Positions 8,681 to 16,557 of a stretch of 64,000 bases of DNA are shown here, piece after piece. The position numbers and the translations under genes are program-made. The number at the start of each line of letters is the position of its first letter. Position 1 is the first letter of the stretch. A model generated the notes under the pieces. It was not told the origin of the DNA. It did no database searches and worked only from the letters and a program-made list of their open reading frames with translations. Source of the stretch: Pseudomonas sp. MWU13-2100 (GTDB taxonomy: Bacteria > Pseudomonadota > Gammaproteobacteria > Pseudomonadales > Pseudomonadaceae); contig NZ_JALLIX010000001.1 in assembly GCF_023242365.1 (NCBI RefSeq), forward strand, positions 124,001-188,000, in the 5' to 3' direction.

Positions 8681-9688
8681 TCAGATCGACCCGCATGAAA
8701 CTGTCACATCATCCGTACGTTCGTCCGGGTGCCAGACAATTTCCCCCGTCAAATCGGCGGGAATTCGAAAGATTAATTTCGTTCGATAGGTAATTAGCGG
8801 ATTCAGAGGTTCGGCGTCGGATCCAAAACCGCTCTCATTTACCATTTCGAATTTATCGAACTTATACACTTTCCCATTTTTACTAACCGCCACACTACCA
8901 GGGAACATATACTTGCTAGATGTCGACACGTTTTTAAAACTGGCATCGACAATCAGAAACTTAGAGCCGTTCCAGGCTTTCGGTTCTAAGAATGGGTTTA
9001 ACGTTCCAACTTTTCCACGTGCTACACAGGAATTCGCAGTAATCTTAAAGCCACCTACAGTTGCTGCATTACCTTTGGGGGTCAGCAGACGTTTCTTGTA
9101 GGCTTCCTCCTCATCACGAACACCCTTGGCATAATCTTCTCTATCAGCTTTCTCTGCTGCTAGAAGATTGACGTGTTCCGTGGTTCGATTGAGAAGCCAC
9201 TGAAAGTAGCTTTTTAATTCCTTATTGGCCTTGGAGCCCACATCAACATAAGCCTCAACGAAATGGCATCTATATGAATTGTTCAGATAGGTTTCATCAA
9301 CATTCTTTCCTATAGAGAACATGTCTGAAAAGTAACCGAAATCCCTTTCTACGGTGTCTTGTGCAAAATCAAGATTTTCAGGCTTCTTCAACGTTTGCAA
9401 GAGCGTAACCAGCTCAGCATCGTTCGAGAAGGGCGTATAGTCTTGGCTAATGGAATTTCTCTTTAACATCTTATCAATCAGCTCATCGTAACCAGAATCA
9501 TCAGCGGGTCGCGACAGCTTTGTGCACTCAGATTTGAGTTTTGCAATGTCTTCTTTGTCATCGGCAAATGCATTGGTTGCAATACAGACCAGCCCACACA
9601 ACAGAAGTTGTCTAGACACCTTGGCTGCCCTGACGCCCGTCAGCGGGAGGGTCTGCGCAGCAAAAGAAGTACCCGAGTAGAGTTTCAT
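8681..9688 (-). CDS. exported protein of unknown function, C-terminal DUF4352-like beta domain
   Basis: A 335-residue protein. The N-terminus has a hydrophobic signal segment (LLLCGLVCIATNAFA, cleavage predicted before DDKED near residue 43). The middle (about 50-200) is charged and helical. The C-terminal 115 residues form an immunoglobulin-like pattern (GGFKITANSC, FLIVDASFKNVS, KLIFRIPADLTGEIVWHP) resembling DUF4352/telomeric-repeat-type domains of secreted proteins. A shorter start within the signal region is possible, since the n-region is long. It pairs with the downstream membrane protein. The divergent promoter to the XRE regulator contains palindromes, suggesting joint control. Function unknown. 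Confidence 0.65.
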   Translation of the reverse strand: MKLYSGTSFAAQTLPLTGVRAAKVSRQLLLCGLVCIATNAFADDKEDIAKLKSECTKLSRPADDSGYDELIDKMLKRNSISQDYTPFSNDAELVTLLQTLKKPENLDFAQDTVERDFGYFSDMFSIGKNVDETYLNNSYRCHFVEAYVDVGSKANKELKSYFQWLLNRTTEHVNLLAAEKADREDYAKGVRDEEEAYKKRLLTPKGNAATVGGFKITANSCVARGKVGTLNPFLEPKAWNGSKFLIVDASFKNVSTSSKYMFPGSVAVSKNGKVYKFDKFEMVNESGFGSDAEPLNPLITYRTKLIFRIPADLTGEIVWHPDERTDDVTVSCGSI

Positions 9689-9740
9689 TTTGATCCGTTT
9701 CAGGGGTTATGCATGGCCGATTGCCATGTGATACCAAATT

Positions 9741-9774
9741 TATCTGAAAATCAGATATCTGAAAAGCGGATATA
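9741..9774. promoter_or_regulatory. two adjacent palindromic operator candidates
   Basis: TATCTGA-AAA-TCAGATA (9741-9757) is a perfect 7-bp palindrome around a 3-base spacer. Overlapping its end is a second, imperfect copy built on TATCTGAAAAGCGGATA (9756-9772). They lie 37 and 22 bases before the XRE regulator start and in the divergent promoter of the exported-protein gene, as expected for binding sites of a small XRE repressor. Confidence 0.6.
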
Positions 9775-9793
9775 GCGTGTAGGGCTATTTTCA

Positions 9794-10057
9794 ATGGATA
9801 GCCGTATGCCCAAGGCCATTTACCGACCCGAATACGAGGTGTTTCTGACCTTGCTGAAAGACCGACGGATCAAGGCCGGTCTGACACAGGTGGAATGCTC
9901 AAACGCACTGGGACGCCCGCAGTCCTTCATGAGCGACGTGGAGCGAGGCACCCGCCGATTGGATATCATCCAGATTCACGACCTGTGTGAGGTGCTTGGA
10001 TGCGACCTTGTGGAGCTGATCCAGGATTTTACCGATGGGATTCAAAGGATAAAGTGA
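9794..10057 (+). CDS. XRE-family transcriptional regulator
   Basis: An 87-residue DNA-binding protein made almost wholly of a Cro/CI-type helix-turn-helix (residues about 14-70; key stretch GLTQVECSNALGRPQSFMSDVERGTR). It would act as a dimeric repressor. The likely start is 9794 or the second in-frame ATG at 9806. Palindromes at 9741-9772 directly upstream are natural autoregulatory sites and may also control the divergent exported-protein gene. It probably sets the lysogeny-like state of element 1, but this is inference. Confidence 0.85.
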   Translation: MDSRMPKAIYRPEYEVFLTLLKDRRIKAGLTQVECSNALGRPQSFMSDVERGTRRLDIIQIHDLCEVLGCDLVELIQDFTDGIQRIK

Positions 10058-10169
10058 CACACCACCAGTGAGCTCGGGTCCTTGCTGGCCCAAGATGATG
10101 AAGCACCGTGATGTGGAGGCATCTTTACTTGGAAAATAGATATTCATCCCACATCAAGGAACACATCCA

Positions 10170-10376
10170 GTGCCAGACCGTGATGCCACCATCGCCGACG
10201 CCCTTGAGCTGATTGCACTCAATCAGAACGCGCTGGGTGCCGCGATAGAAGAGATTTCTCGTTGGGTCCTCGAACGTGGCAGCCAGAACGTTCAAGCCAA
10301 TGTCTTGTCGGCGCTGCAAACACTCGATATCAACGCCGAAGGTATCGCCAACGCAATCGAATTGCTACGCCGTTAG
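10170..10376 (+). CDS. small protein of unknown function
   Basis: A 68-residue, acidic, all-helical protein starting at GTG with AAGGA eight bases upstream. It has no recognisable motif. The leucine- and isoleucine-rich heptad-like spacing (residues 8-25 and 40-66) suggests a small helical bundle. It lies between the XRE regulator and the serine recombinase on the same strand. A mobile-element accessory protein is a reasonable guess, but no function is claimed. Confidence 0.55.
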   Translation: MPDRDATIADALELIALNQNALGAAIEEISRWVLERGSQNVQANVLSALQTLDINAEGIANAIELLRR

Positions 10377-10480
10377 CTATCAAAGAACTCTACTTTTTTG
10401 GTAGTCCGATAGGTCGAGCGTGCGTGCTATCAAAAAACATTTGTGGATAGCTATATGATAGGTTTATCATAGATCTATCG
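10376..10480. repeat. cluster of GCTATC/GATAGC repeats before the serine recombinase
   Basis: GCTATCAAA occurs at 10376-10384 and again at 10426-10434. GATAGC in inverted orientation is at 10446-10451, GATAGG at 10409-10414 and 10457-10462, and TATGATA/TATCATA form a 7-bp palindrome at 10454-10460 and 10465-10471. CTATCG follows at 10475-10480. The cluster ends 27 bases before the recombinase start. The multi-subsite layout resembles a resolvase res site or an operator array. Confidence 0.5.
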
Positions 10481-10507
10481 AAATTAACAATAAAGGATAA
10501 TTATAGG

Positions 10508-11146
10508 ATGAAAGCTCATCTGTATCTTCGTGCCAGCACCAAGGACCAAGACGCTCTGCGTGCGAAAGCTAGTTTAGAATCATTCGCGGCAGACAAAGGT
10601 TTAGTAGTCGCCAACATTTACTCGGAAAATATCAGTGGTACGAAACTGCATCGTCCTGAACTGATTCGGTTGCTGGATGCAGCACATCCCGGCGAATGCA
10701 TCGTATGTGAGAGTGTTGACCGTCTAAGCCGTTTGTCCCAATCGGATTGGGAAACACTTAAAGCCAAAATCAAAGCGAAGGGGCTACGTCTTGTCATCGC
10801 AGACTTGCCAACGAGCCACATGATGGTTCAAGACAAAGGGATTACAGGACAGATCATGGAAGTGATCAACAGCATGTTATTGGATCTCATGGCAACTATG
10901 TCGCGATTGGATCAAGAAAAGCGTGTTGAACGGATCAAGCAAGGCTTGGCGAACAAACGTCTCGCAGATCCGACTTGGACACCAAAGGGCAAGGGCAAGA
11001 ATGTCGAAAAATGGGCAAAGATTCAGTCGTTAATTATCAAGCATCCCGGAATGTCGGCAGATGACATAGCCAAACTCGCTGATGTCGGCGTAGCTACAGT
11101 TTATCGGGTAAAGCAGAAAATCCAAGCAGTAGCCCCCCTGCACTAA
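10508..11146 (+). CDS. serine recombinase (resolvase/invertase family)
   Basis: A 212-residue site-specific recombinase. The N-terminal catalytic domain has the conserved YLRAS motif (Arg8, nucleophile Ser10) and the later VDRLSR segment (about residues 76-81). A C-terminal helix-turn-helix (about 178-205, HPGMSADDIAKLADVGVATVYRVKQ) binds DNA. The size fits small resolvases and invertases. AAAGGATAATTATAGG provides a ribosome binding site. Its role in element 1 could be multimer resolution of a circular form or inversion; the repeat cluster upstream is the candidate target. Confidence 0.88.
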   Translation: MKAHLYLRASTKDQDALRAKASLESFAADKGLVVANIYSENISGTKLHRPELIRLLDAAHPGECIVCESVDRLSRLSQSDWETLKAKIKAKGLRLVIADLPTSHMMVQDKGITGQIMEVINSMLLDLMATMSRLDQEKRVERIKQGLANKRLADPTWTPKGKGKNVEKWAKIQSLIIKHPGMSADDIAKLADVGVATVYRVKQKIQAVAPLH

Positions 11147-11339
11147 TGGGTGGGGGGTAAGAATTTCGTAGGTACCATACAATAACCGGTAGCTACTAGT
11201 AGGTACATGTACCTAGTTCCGTTGTATGGGATTTAGAAAATTTGGGGGCCAGAAATTTCCAACTGGGTATTCGTACGCCACTGATCACCTATCGCACTGG
11301 GATTGTCCGCAGTTACACACCTATAATGCAGCACAGTCG

Positions 11340-12833
11340 TCACTGTGCTTGAACATTGTCACTTTGATTCGGCCACGGCTTTAATTTTGGCAGTTTGGAA
11401 ATGGCTTTAAGCTTTTGCGCTGGGCTTGCCCCTCCGTCATACACATCAAAGGTCACCGTACCTGTCTCGTGCCCTACGATCTCCGCAATTAAAGTGCCCT
11501 TTACGTCAGCCCTTTGCAGCTGGGTAACCACGGTCGCTCGGATGCTGTGAAAAACATGTGATCTTCCAAAGCCGTGAGCAGTCTTGAGTCTACCGAAAGC
11601 TTTCGATAGTGGGTCCGACCGGTTGTCGTACTTGTTGCGGCTATTGGACGGGATCAAAAACCCATCCTTGGACCCTTTAACTAGCCGATTAACAATGTGT
11701 TTGAGGGCGGGGTGGATTGGAACTGTACGGATGCCCGCGAATGTTTTGGCGTCAATGAAATCAAAACACTGCACGCCTTCGATTGTAACGACGTTATCCC
11801 TTGTCAGTTCGCATAGCTCTTCAATACGGGCGCCCGTGTATAGCCCGAGAAGAATTAGGTCAGCCAGTGTGATGTTACCAATTTTCATTGCCGCGTCGTG
11901 CAACATAGACAGGTTTTCGAGGCTCCAATCTTTCCGTTTGCTATCGGCCCTTTCCTTGGCAGTCATTTTGGGTAACTCATGGCTTACAAACGGGTTCGCT
12001 CTATCCTTGTATTCAGCCCGCCAGCGCTCATCGTTCCGATTGGCCCACTTCCAGAACATACTTCCTGCTAGTAGATACTGGGTGAGGGTTTTTCTCGTCA
12101 ACTGAAGTGAGCCCAACCAAGCCGATACCGTATCGAATTCCAGAGGTCGCAGATTGCTGGTTAGGTAGGCAGATAGCTTTTCAAGTTTTGATTCTTGTTG
12201 ATCAATCGTCTTTGGAGCTATTTTCTGGGTAACCCTGTAGGCCCGGAATGCAGCCAGTCTCGCCTTTGTAATCGGTGATTTTGCTTTGTGGCTGGTTGGG
12301 TCTGCTACCAACGCGGCAAGTTCCTGGCGTTGTTCCGATGTGAGCTGATATTTTGTCGCCATGGATTTTTGCAGGACAGTCTTGAATGCCCTGTTGAAGT
12401 CATCTCGAAGCGCCAGTTCACCGGCAATGCCTTTTTCCGTCATCTGTGCAGCCATCAATCCAATGTAACCGGGCAAATAGGGATGGTCGCGATTGAATGC
12501 GTTGACTTCAGCATCGGTTATTGGTTTGGAGGGCACGTTTTCACCAATGATGGCCCGCTTTCGGTTCTGGATGAGTGTTTCCATTTCTGTTGCGGCCGCA
12601 ATGATATTTTCTTGCCAGCCTTCGGGTGGTTCCTTCGCTTTGCGTGCTGTCTTGATTTGGTCCCGCCAAACAGCCAGATAGGTGTGGCTGGCGTGTACTG
12701 CTTCGGTGCGTGATGCAGTCTTCAACGATTGGATGAAAACCTTCCTACCTAACCTCTCTTGTACGTCAGCAGGGACAGCTAATCGGGCATACCACGTCGA
12801 CTCGCCTTTCTTCTGGAATATGAAATCAGCCAC
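11340..12833 (-). CDS. tyrosine integrase of element 1
   Basis: A 497-residue phage-type integrase. The N-terminal part (residues about 1-60, beginning MADFIFQKKGESTWYARLAVP) is the small domain seen in integrases of tRNA-targeted islands. A core-binding SAM-like domain is at about 190-280. The catalytic domain carries TGARIEEL (first Arg), HSIRAT (His-x-x-Arg), VGHETG (His) and the nucleophile Tyr in FDVYDGG. All R-H-R-H-Y residues are present, so it is probably active. It starts 112 bases from the attachment repeat at 12945. It is the most likely enzyme for excision of element 1. Confidence 0.93.
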   Translation of the reverse strand: MADFIFQKKGESTWYARLAVPADVQERLGRKVFIQSLKTASRTEAVHASHTYLAVWRDQIKTARKAKEPPEGWQENIIAAATEMETLIQNRKRAIIGENVPSKPITDAEVNAFNRDHPYLPGYIGLMAAQMTEKGIAGELALRDDFNRAFKTVLQKSMATKYQLTSEQRQELAALVADPTSHKAKSPITKARLAAFRAYRVTQKIAPKTIDQQESKLEKLSAYLTSNLRPLEFDTVSAWLGSLQLTRKTLTQYLLAGSMFWKWANRNDERWRAEYKDRANPFVSHELPKMTAKERADSKRKDWSLENLSMLHDAAMKIGNITLADLILLGLYTGARIEELCELTRDNVVTIEGVQCFDFIDAKTFAGIRTVPIHPALKHIVNRLVKGSKDGFLIPSNSRNKYDNRSDPLSKAFGRLKTAHGFGRSHVFHSIRATVVTQLQRADVKGTLIAEIVGHETGTVTFDVYDGGASPAQKLKAISKLPKLKPWPNQSDNVQAQ

Positions 12834-12944
12834 AATGCCGCCCCTTTTGAGTAAAGCTGAATTGTACTACTAATTTGTACTACTTTGCGGCTATAAAGAC
12901 CAGTTATGCTGTGTTTTCTGGGTGTTTTCCTTGTGTGTGGTGAG

Positions 12945-12962
12945 TCCCTATCTCTCCGCCAT
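12945..12962 (+). repeat. attachment-site core, copy 2 (junction between elements 1 and 2)
   Basis: An exact 18-base copy of the tRNA-Ser 3' end (TCCCTATCTCTCCGCCAT) without the rest of the tRNA. It marks the right end of element 1 and the left end of element 2. Confidence 0.9.
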
Positions 12963-12976
12963 TATTGAATATGACT

Positions 12977-13013
12977 AAGCCCCTGAAAATGTTGAAGTTT
13001 TCAGGGGCTTTTT
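12977..13013 (+). terminator. Rho-independent terminator after the second attachment copy
   Basis: A 13-bp stem (AAGCCCCTGAAAA at 12977-12989 with TTTTCAGGGGCTT at 12998-13010) and a T run. Its stem resembles that of the terminator at 22494-22531, which also follows an attachment copy. Confidence 0.9.
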
Positions 13014-13392
13014 CGTTCATGGCGTTTTGTTTAGGGTATTTCTAGGGCACAAAGGCGTCCCTACAGGCCGCCCTGGGCCTGTTAGGGAATGTGGCTGTGT
13101 AAGCGGCAGGGTCGTGCAATGTGAGCTATGTGCTGCCCCTGAAGAGGCTTGGGGTGGGGTCTCGCTATGTATCAACCTGCCAGATTAAATTCGTTTATTT
13201 TTTCAAAATAACTATGGCGAGTCATTTTGCCATCAGCTACATTCACACACGAATCGATTCAACGGACGAGCAACCGCGATTCGAGGAACCAATGACCGTT
13301 ACGGTCGTCGGATTTACGTACGGACAGCGTAGCGCGTGCTTTCATTGAAAATATCGCTTTGATAGTATCGCCAACCAAATTTCAAGGCTCGG
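13014..13392. other. non-coding stretch at the left end of element 2
   Basis: After the terminator I see no convincing gene. The frame 13121-13348 has neither a ribosome binding site nor family features. The right end probably holds the promoter for the small gene at 13393. Confidence 0.4.
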
Positions 13393-13617
13393 ATGGACAC
13401 GAAGCCTTTATCGGAGCAGAACATGCAAACAAATCGCACTGATTTTGACGCTGGTTTCGCGCTTTTGGGTCTGAACACCAGCCCAGGTGCTCAGCAGCTT
13501 GGCGCTGTTCCTTATGCGCGGCAATTCAAAAAGTGCACGATTTTGACCGAGGTCAATGTGAGTTACTCGGCCAGTACTTCGGTAAATAGTTCGGTTAAAT
13601 TAAGCACGCGAAAATAA
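13393..13617 (+). CDS. small protein of unknown function
   Basis: A possible 74-residue protein (or 64 residues from the second ATG at 13423), rich in Ser, Thr and Asn at its C-terminus. No motif or signal peptide was recognised. AAGG lies close upstream, and a strong terminator (13641-13663) follows 24 bases after the stop, which supports a real transcription unit ending here. Confidence 0.4.
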   Translation: MDTKPLSEQNMQTNRTDFDAGFALLGLNTSPGAQQLGAVPYARQFKKCTILTEVNVSYSASTSVNSSVKLSTRK

Positions 13618-13640
13618 TTCGAAATACCAATGTATCAAAG

Positions 13641-13663
13641 GCCCGGTACGCCCGGGCTTTTTT
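13641..13663 (+). terminator. Rho-independent terminator
   Basis: GCCCGG (13641-13646) pairs with CCGGGC (13652-13657) and six Ts follow. It ends directly at the first possible start of the next gene, so that gene needs either read-through or a promoter embedded here. Confidence 0.8.
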
Positions 13664-14572
13664 ATGGACGATGATATGCCAAACTGGACTCAGGTTTTAG
13701 AAGAGATAATCGTAAAAGAACAGACTGAAGGTAATGGAGTCGATGGGGTTCGGCGAAAGTATCTTAGTCTTCTCCAGAAGGAAACTGGTAGGAATGTGAT
13801 TGCCTACTATTCTGGATTTTTACAGAAGCCGGGGTATGGATTCGGGCATATCAATGATGATGACAAAAATGGTTTTATGAATGCGATTCACGGCCTGAAT
13901 AGAGACTTAGGCTTGGATTTGATTCTACATACCCCGGGCGGAGATATTTCTGCGGCAGAGTCTATAGTTCACTATCTGCGTGGAATGTTTGGCACTAATA
14001 TTCGAGCAATTATTCCTCAGTTGGCTATGTCGGCGGGGACTATGATTTCCTGTGCTTGCTCTGAGATTGTTATGGGGAAACAGTCCAATATCGGGCCATT
14101 CGATCCTCAGCTCGGTGGGCTTCCCGCTCATGGTGTAATTGAGGAATTCGCCAAGGCTATCGAAATGGCGAAGTCTGATCCGCAATCTATTCCGATATGG
14201 CAGGCAATTATCAGTAAGTATCATCCGACTTTTTTGGGTGAATGTGAGAAGGCTATAGATTTGGCGGATCTGGTCGTAAAGAATTGGCTTGTTAGTGGTA
14301 TGTTTCATGGGGATGAGGATGCCCTGAAGAAAACCGAGAATATAGTTCTTGCGCTGAATGACCATGCGGGGACGAAAACACACTCTCGTCATCTTCATAT
14401 TGAAGATGCGATAGGGATTGGTTTGAAGGTGAGGAAGCTTGAAGATGATCCTATTTTACAGGATCTTGTACTAACGGTTCATCATGCCTATATGCATACA
14501 TTTGCGAACTCGACGGCTGGGAAAATCATTGAGAATCACAATGGGAGTGTGATAGTTCTGCACTCTCAATGA
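13664..14572 (+). CDS. SDH/SppA-like serine protease (ClpP-crotonase fold)
   Basis: A 302-residue protein of the serine dehydrogenase proteinase type (SDH_sah, related to SppA/ClpP). HTPGGD (residues 89-94) forms the oxyanion region, and the nucleophile is Ser123 in LAMSAGTM, followed by a conserved SNIGPFDPQLGG segment (about 140-151). There is no signal peptide, so it is cytosolic. The start may be 13676 (MPNWTQ), because 13664 abuts a terminator and has no ribosome binding site. It stands alone in the island between a terminator and an integrase remnant. Related genes are often found in accessory and defence-type loci, but no partner is evident here. Confidence 0.75.
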   Translation: MDDDMPNWTQVLEEIIVKEQTEGNGVDGVRRKYLSLLQKETGRNVIAYYSGFLQKPGYGFGHINDDDKNGFMNAIHGLNRDLGLDLILHTPGGDISAAESIVHYLRGMFGTNIRAIIPQLAMSAGTMISCACSEIVMGKQSNIGPFDPQLGGLPAHGVIEEFAKAIEMAKSDPQSIPIWQAIISKYHPTFLGECEKAIDLADLVVKNWLVSGMFHGDEDALKKTENIVLALNDHAGTKTHSRHLHIEDAIGIGLKVRKLEDDPILQDLVLTVHHAYMHTFANSTAGKIIENHNGSVIVLHSQ

Positions 14573-14626
14573 TGCAGTTCAGAATCGAGCCCAGGACCAG
14601 ACGTTCGGGGCTCTTGATCTGAATGA

Positions 14627-15511
14627 CTATTCTCTAAAACCTAGCATTTTCGACACGATACCCGCCATGCTTTTCGTGTCCTTCGGTATCCATCTGCCGT
14701 AATGCTTTCTGACCATCGTTGTGTCTGCATGGCCGAGCTGTCGGGCGACCCATTCCACGGGGACATAGCTTGACAACATTTGGCTGGCGAACGTGTGGCG
14801 GCATTGGTTGGCACCACGGTGTCGGACTTCGGCCTTTTTCAGGTGGGAGGTGAACCAATTGCTTAAGGTCTTGCCGCTCCAGAGCAGACCGCTGGTAGAA
14901 CTGCGGAACAGAAACCTGACCTTCTGTTTCTTCGAGGTGATGTTGTCTCGCTGAATCACTGTGATCTCGGTGATCGGCGCGTTCTCGGCGGCGGCAAGGA
15001 TCTCGCGCATCAATTCCAGTGCTGGGTCGATCAGCTCCACCACTCGCACCCTGGAGCGTTCTTTCGGTACTTTAAACTCGCCTACCACCAGAGCCCGGCG
15101 GATATGAACGGTTCCAGCTTCAAGGTCGACATCCTCGACGGCCAGACCGATTAGCTCGGACAGGGATAGTCCGGTCCAGCAGTTGAATACGATCATCTTG
15201 GTATCGGTTAGCCGTTCCGGATCGGCGGTACCGATCAGCGCTATTTCTTCTCGGCTGAATGGGGCGGCATGCTCGTGGTCCGCATCAGCTCCCACATTGC
15301 TGATCCTTTCCAGCGGGTTGGTTTTAAGGATCCCGTCGCCAAAGGCGTCGGCCCAAACCCCGCGCACCACTGTGAAAATATCGTTCACTGTTTTCGGAGC
15401 CAAACCCTGTTTGAGCAACTGCGCCTGAAAAAGCTCGATATCGCTCTTGCTGATGTCGACGATGGCCGACTTCATGCGGCGCTGCAAGGGGAGGGTGATG
15501 GTCAGCATCAA
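14627..15511 (-). pseudogene. tyrosine integrase, N-terminally truncated
   Basis: The remaining 294 codons encode a phage integrase from within the core-binding domain (KSAIVDISKSDIELFQAQLL) to the C-terminus. The catalytic part has QCRHTFASQML (His-x-x-Arg region), LGHADTTMV and the Tyr in VRKHYGRW. The first catalytic arginine, usual in TGLRxSE, reads TGLSLSE here, so Ser replaces Arg unless this subfamily uses another position. Comparable integrases are about 380-420 residues, so about 100 N-terminal residues (arm-binding domain) are missing. The break lies at about 15470-15511, where a methylase fragment begins on the other strand. Probably inactive. Confidence 0.7.
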
Positions 15512-15668
15512 CGACCACCCGGATATCCGCCGGGCGTTTGAGGGCTTTCACTTCGAGACTTTGGATATCCGCTACACCACAACCAATCAGCGGCAGGGTA
15601 AGGTCGAGGTTAGCGGAGAATTGGTAATCATGAACTGGGCACCGGAGGCACTGGGAGGACTGTTCTGA
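15462..15668 (+). pseudogene. C-terminal fragment of a phage-type DNA adenine methylase
   Basis: The frame ending at 15668 reads MADFMRRCKG, VMVSINDHPDIR, FEGFHFETLDI and GELVIMNW. This is the C-terminal third of a Dam-type (D12 class) N6-adenine methylase as carried by prophages. The N-terminal catalytic parts (FxGxG and DPPY) are absent. The fragment overlaps the broken 5' end of the integrase on the opposite strand, marking an old deletion or recombination joint. Confidence 0.65.
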
Positions 15669-15843
15669 TTCATCGGAAAGCATGTTCCGATATGAGTTTC
15701 GGCAGAACCTGCGGCTCTGCCGGAAGGAGGGACTTTAAGTTTTTGGTTAAAATCCCATCAGCCAGTGTAAGGGGGGACGAAGCTTATGGGGCTTCAATGA
15801 TTAAAATCCGTCCCTTACCCCTAAATAATTCAACTTCTTTCGA

Positions 15844-16035
15844 CTAATCGCCTATCGAAATAAGCACCTTCTTCAGCTTGGATATATCATCCTCATAAAA
15901 ATCATTACGCTGAAAAATAAAGATAACGCCATCCCCCGCGTCGTGCTCGAGCGTGCTGCAGACGAGAGTATATCCATTGTTATCCAGCGGCCCTTTATAT
16001 ATAACTACCTTAATGTCTAGCGCGCTTTCACTGCG
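15844..16035 (-). pseudogene. C-terminal fragment of an immunity-protein paralogue
   Basis: Directly behind and in frame with the stop of the immunity gene 16036-16557, an open stretch of 63 codons plus stop runs to 15844 without a start codon. It contains VIYKGP, LVCSTLE and DFYEDDISKLKKVL. The intact immunity protein at 17179 ends with VYEGP, VVCSTLE and SFYENDISDFKRLL at the same spacing. The fragment is therefore the tail of a paralogue of that protein, presumably left by recombination. Too short for a separate gene call by length alone; the homology is read by eye. Confidence 0.7.
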
Positions 16036-16557
16036 TCATTCGGCAGTGCATTTACCGTCGCTAAGATCAGGCTTCATCGTCTTATTCCCAGTTTCGTACC
16101 AGCTTGCTAGAGACTGGCTCTCACAGTAAGTTTTTTTCTCACTATCAAAATAGAACGCAATCAGGTTATCTACCATCGCACCTCGGTTTGGTAGGAAAAG
16201 CTTAACCCTGTACAAGATATCTGGTGCTGCTGATGCTCGAGAAAAATTAATTTCGCCCCCTCCTTTAAACTCACAAGGGGCACCATTAAACAATGGAGAT
16301 AAGCTGTCATTCGCAAAGATATAGATAGAACAATTTTTTATAGAGTCCTCAAAAACGATTGCGCTTATATAACTATCACCCCATTTCAGCGTTCCTTTGG
16401 GGAATGCATGAATGCTCTTTACAGTCATTTCGTTTTCTTTGGCTATTTCTTCTTTTACGGTGTCGGGAAGCAGCGCCTCCTCAGGGGCAGGAGCACTGCC
16501 ATAAGAATTTGTCATGTAAGAAATGAAAATAGAGAGAAGTAATGCTATTTTTTTCAT
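16036..16557 (-). CDS. exported putative T6SS immunity protein (second set)
   Basis: A 173-residue protein with a clear signal peptide (MKKIALLLSIFISYMTNSYGS, cleavage near residue 20) and four cysteines in the mature part that could form periplasmic disulfides. Its start overlaps the stop of the preceding effector-tail frame by four bases (ATGA), the coupling typical of effector-immunity pairs. The cognate effector is reduced to a remnant, so it would now be an orphan immunity gene. It does not visibly resemble the immunity protein at 17179. Family unknown; the role is inferred from position and signal peptide. Confidence 0.65.
   Translation of the reverse strand: MKKIALLLSIFISYMTNSYGSAPAPEEALLPDTVKEEIAKENEMTVKSIHAFPKGTLKWGDSYISAIVFEDSIKNCSIYIFANDSLSPLFNGAPCEFKGGGEINFSRASAAPDILYRVKLFLPNRGAMVDNLIAFYFDSEKKTYCESQSLASWYETGNKTMKPDLSDGKCTAE

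Larger units (their letters stand above)
5386..12962. mobile_element. integrated element 1 at tRNA-Ser (ParA / Gp2-like / serine recombinase / tyrosine integrase)
   Basis: A 7.6-kb unit between two 18-base copies of the tRNA-Ser 3' end. It contains a ParA-like ATPase, a Gp2/YagK-like replication-type protein, an exported protein, a membrane protein, an XRE regulator, a serine recombinase and a full-length tyrosine integrase. The AT content is visibly higher than in the flanking core, especially at 6.6-10.5 kb. There are no capsid, conjugation or mobilisation genes, so it resembles a small plasmid-like or phage-satellite-like integrative element. The intact integrase lies at the end distal to the intact tRNA. 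The borders are directly seen; the mode of life is inferred. Confidence 0.85.

Noticed and set aside
12945..12962. A second tRNA-Ser gene at 12945 or 22474
   Set aside because: Only the last 15-18 bases of the tRNA are present, without D-arm or anticodon arm.
5386..12962. Complete inovirus prophage
   Set aside because: Only a Gp2-like protein is present; there are no coat, zot-type or adsorption genes.
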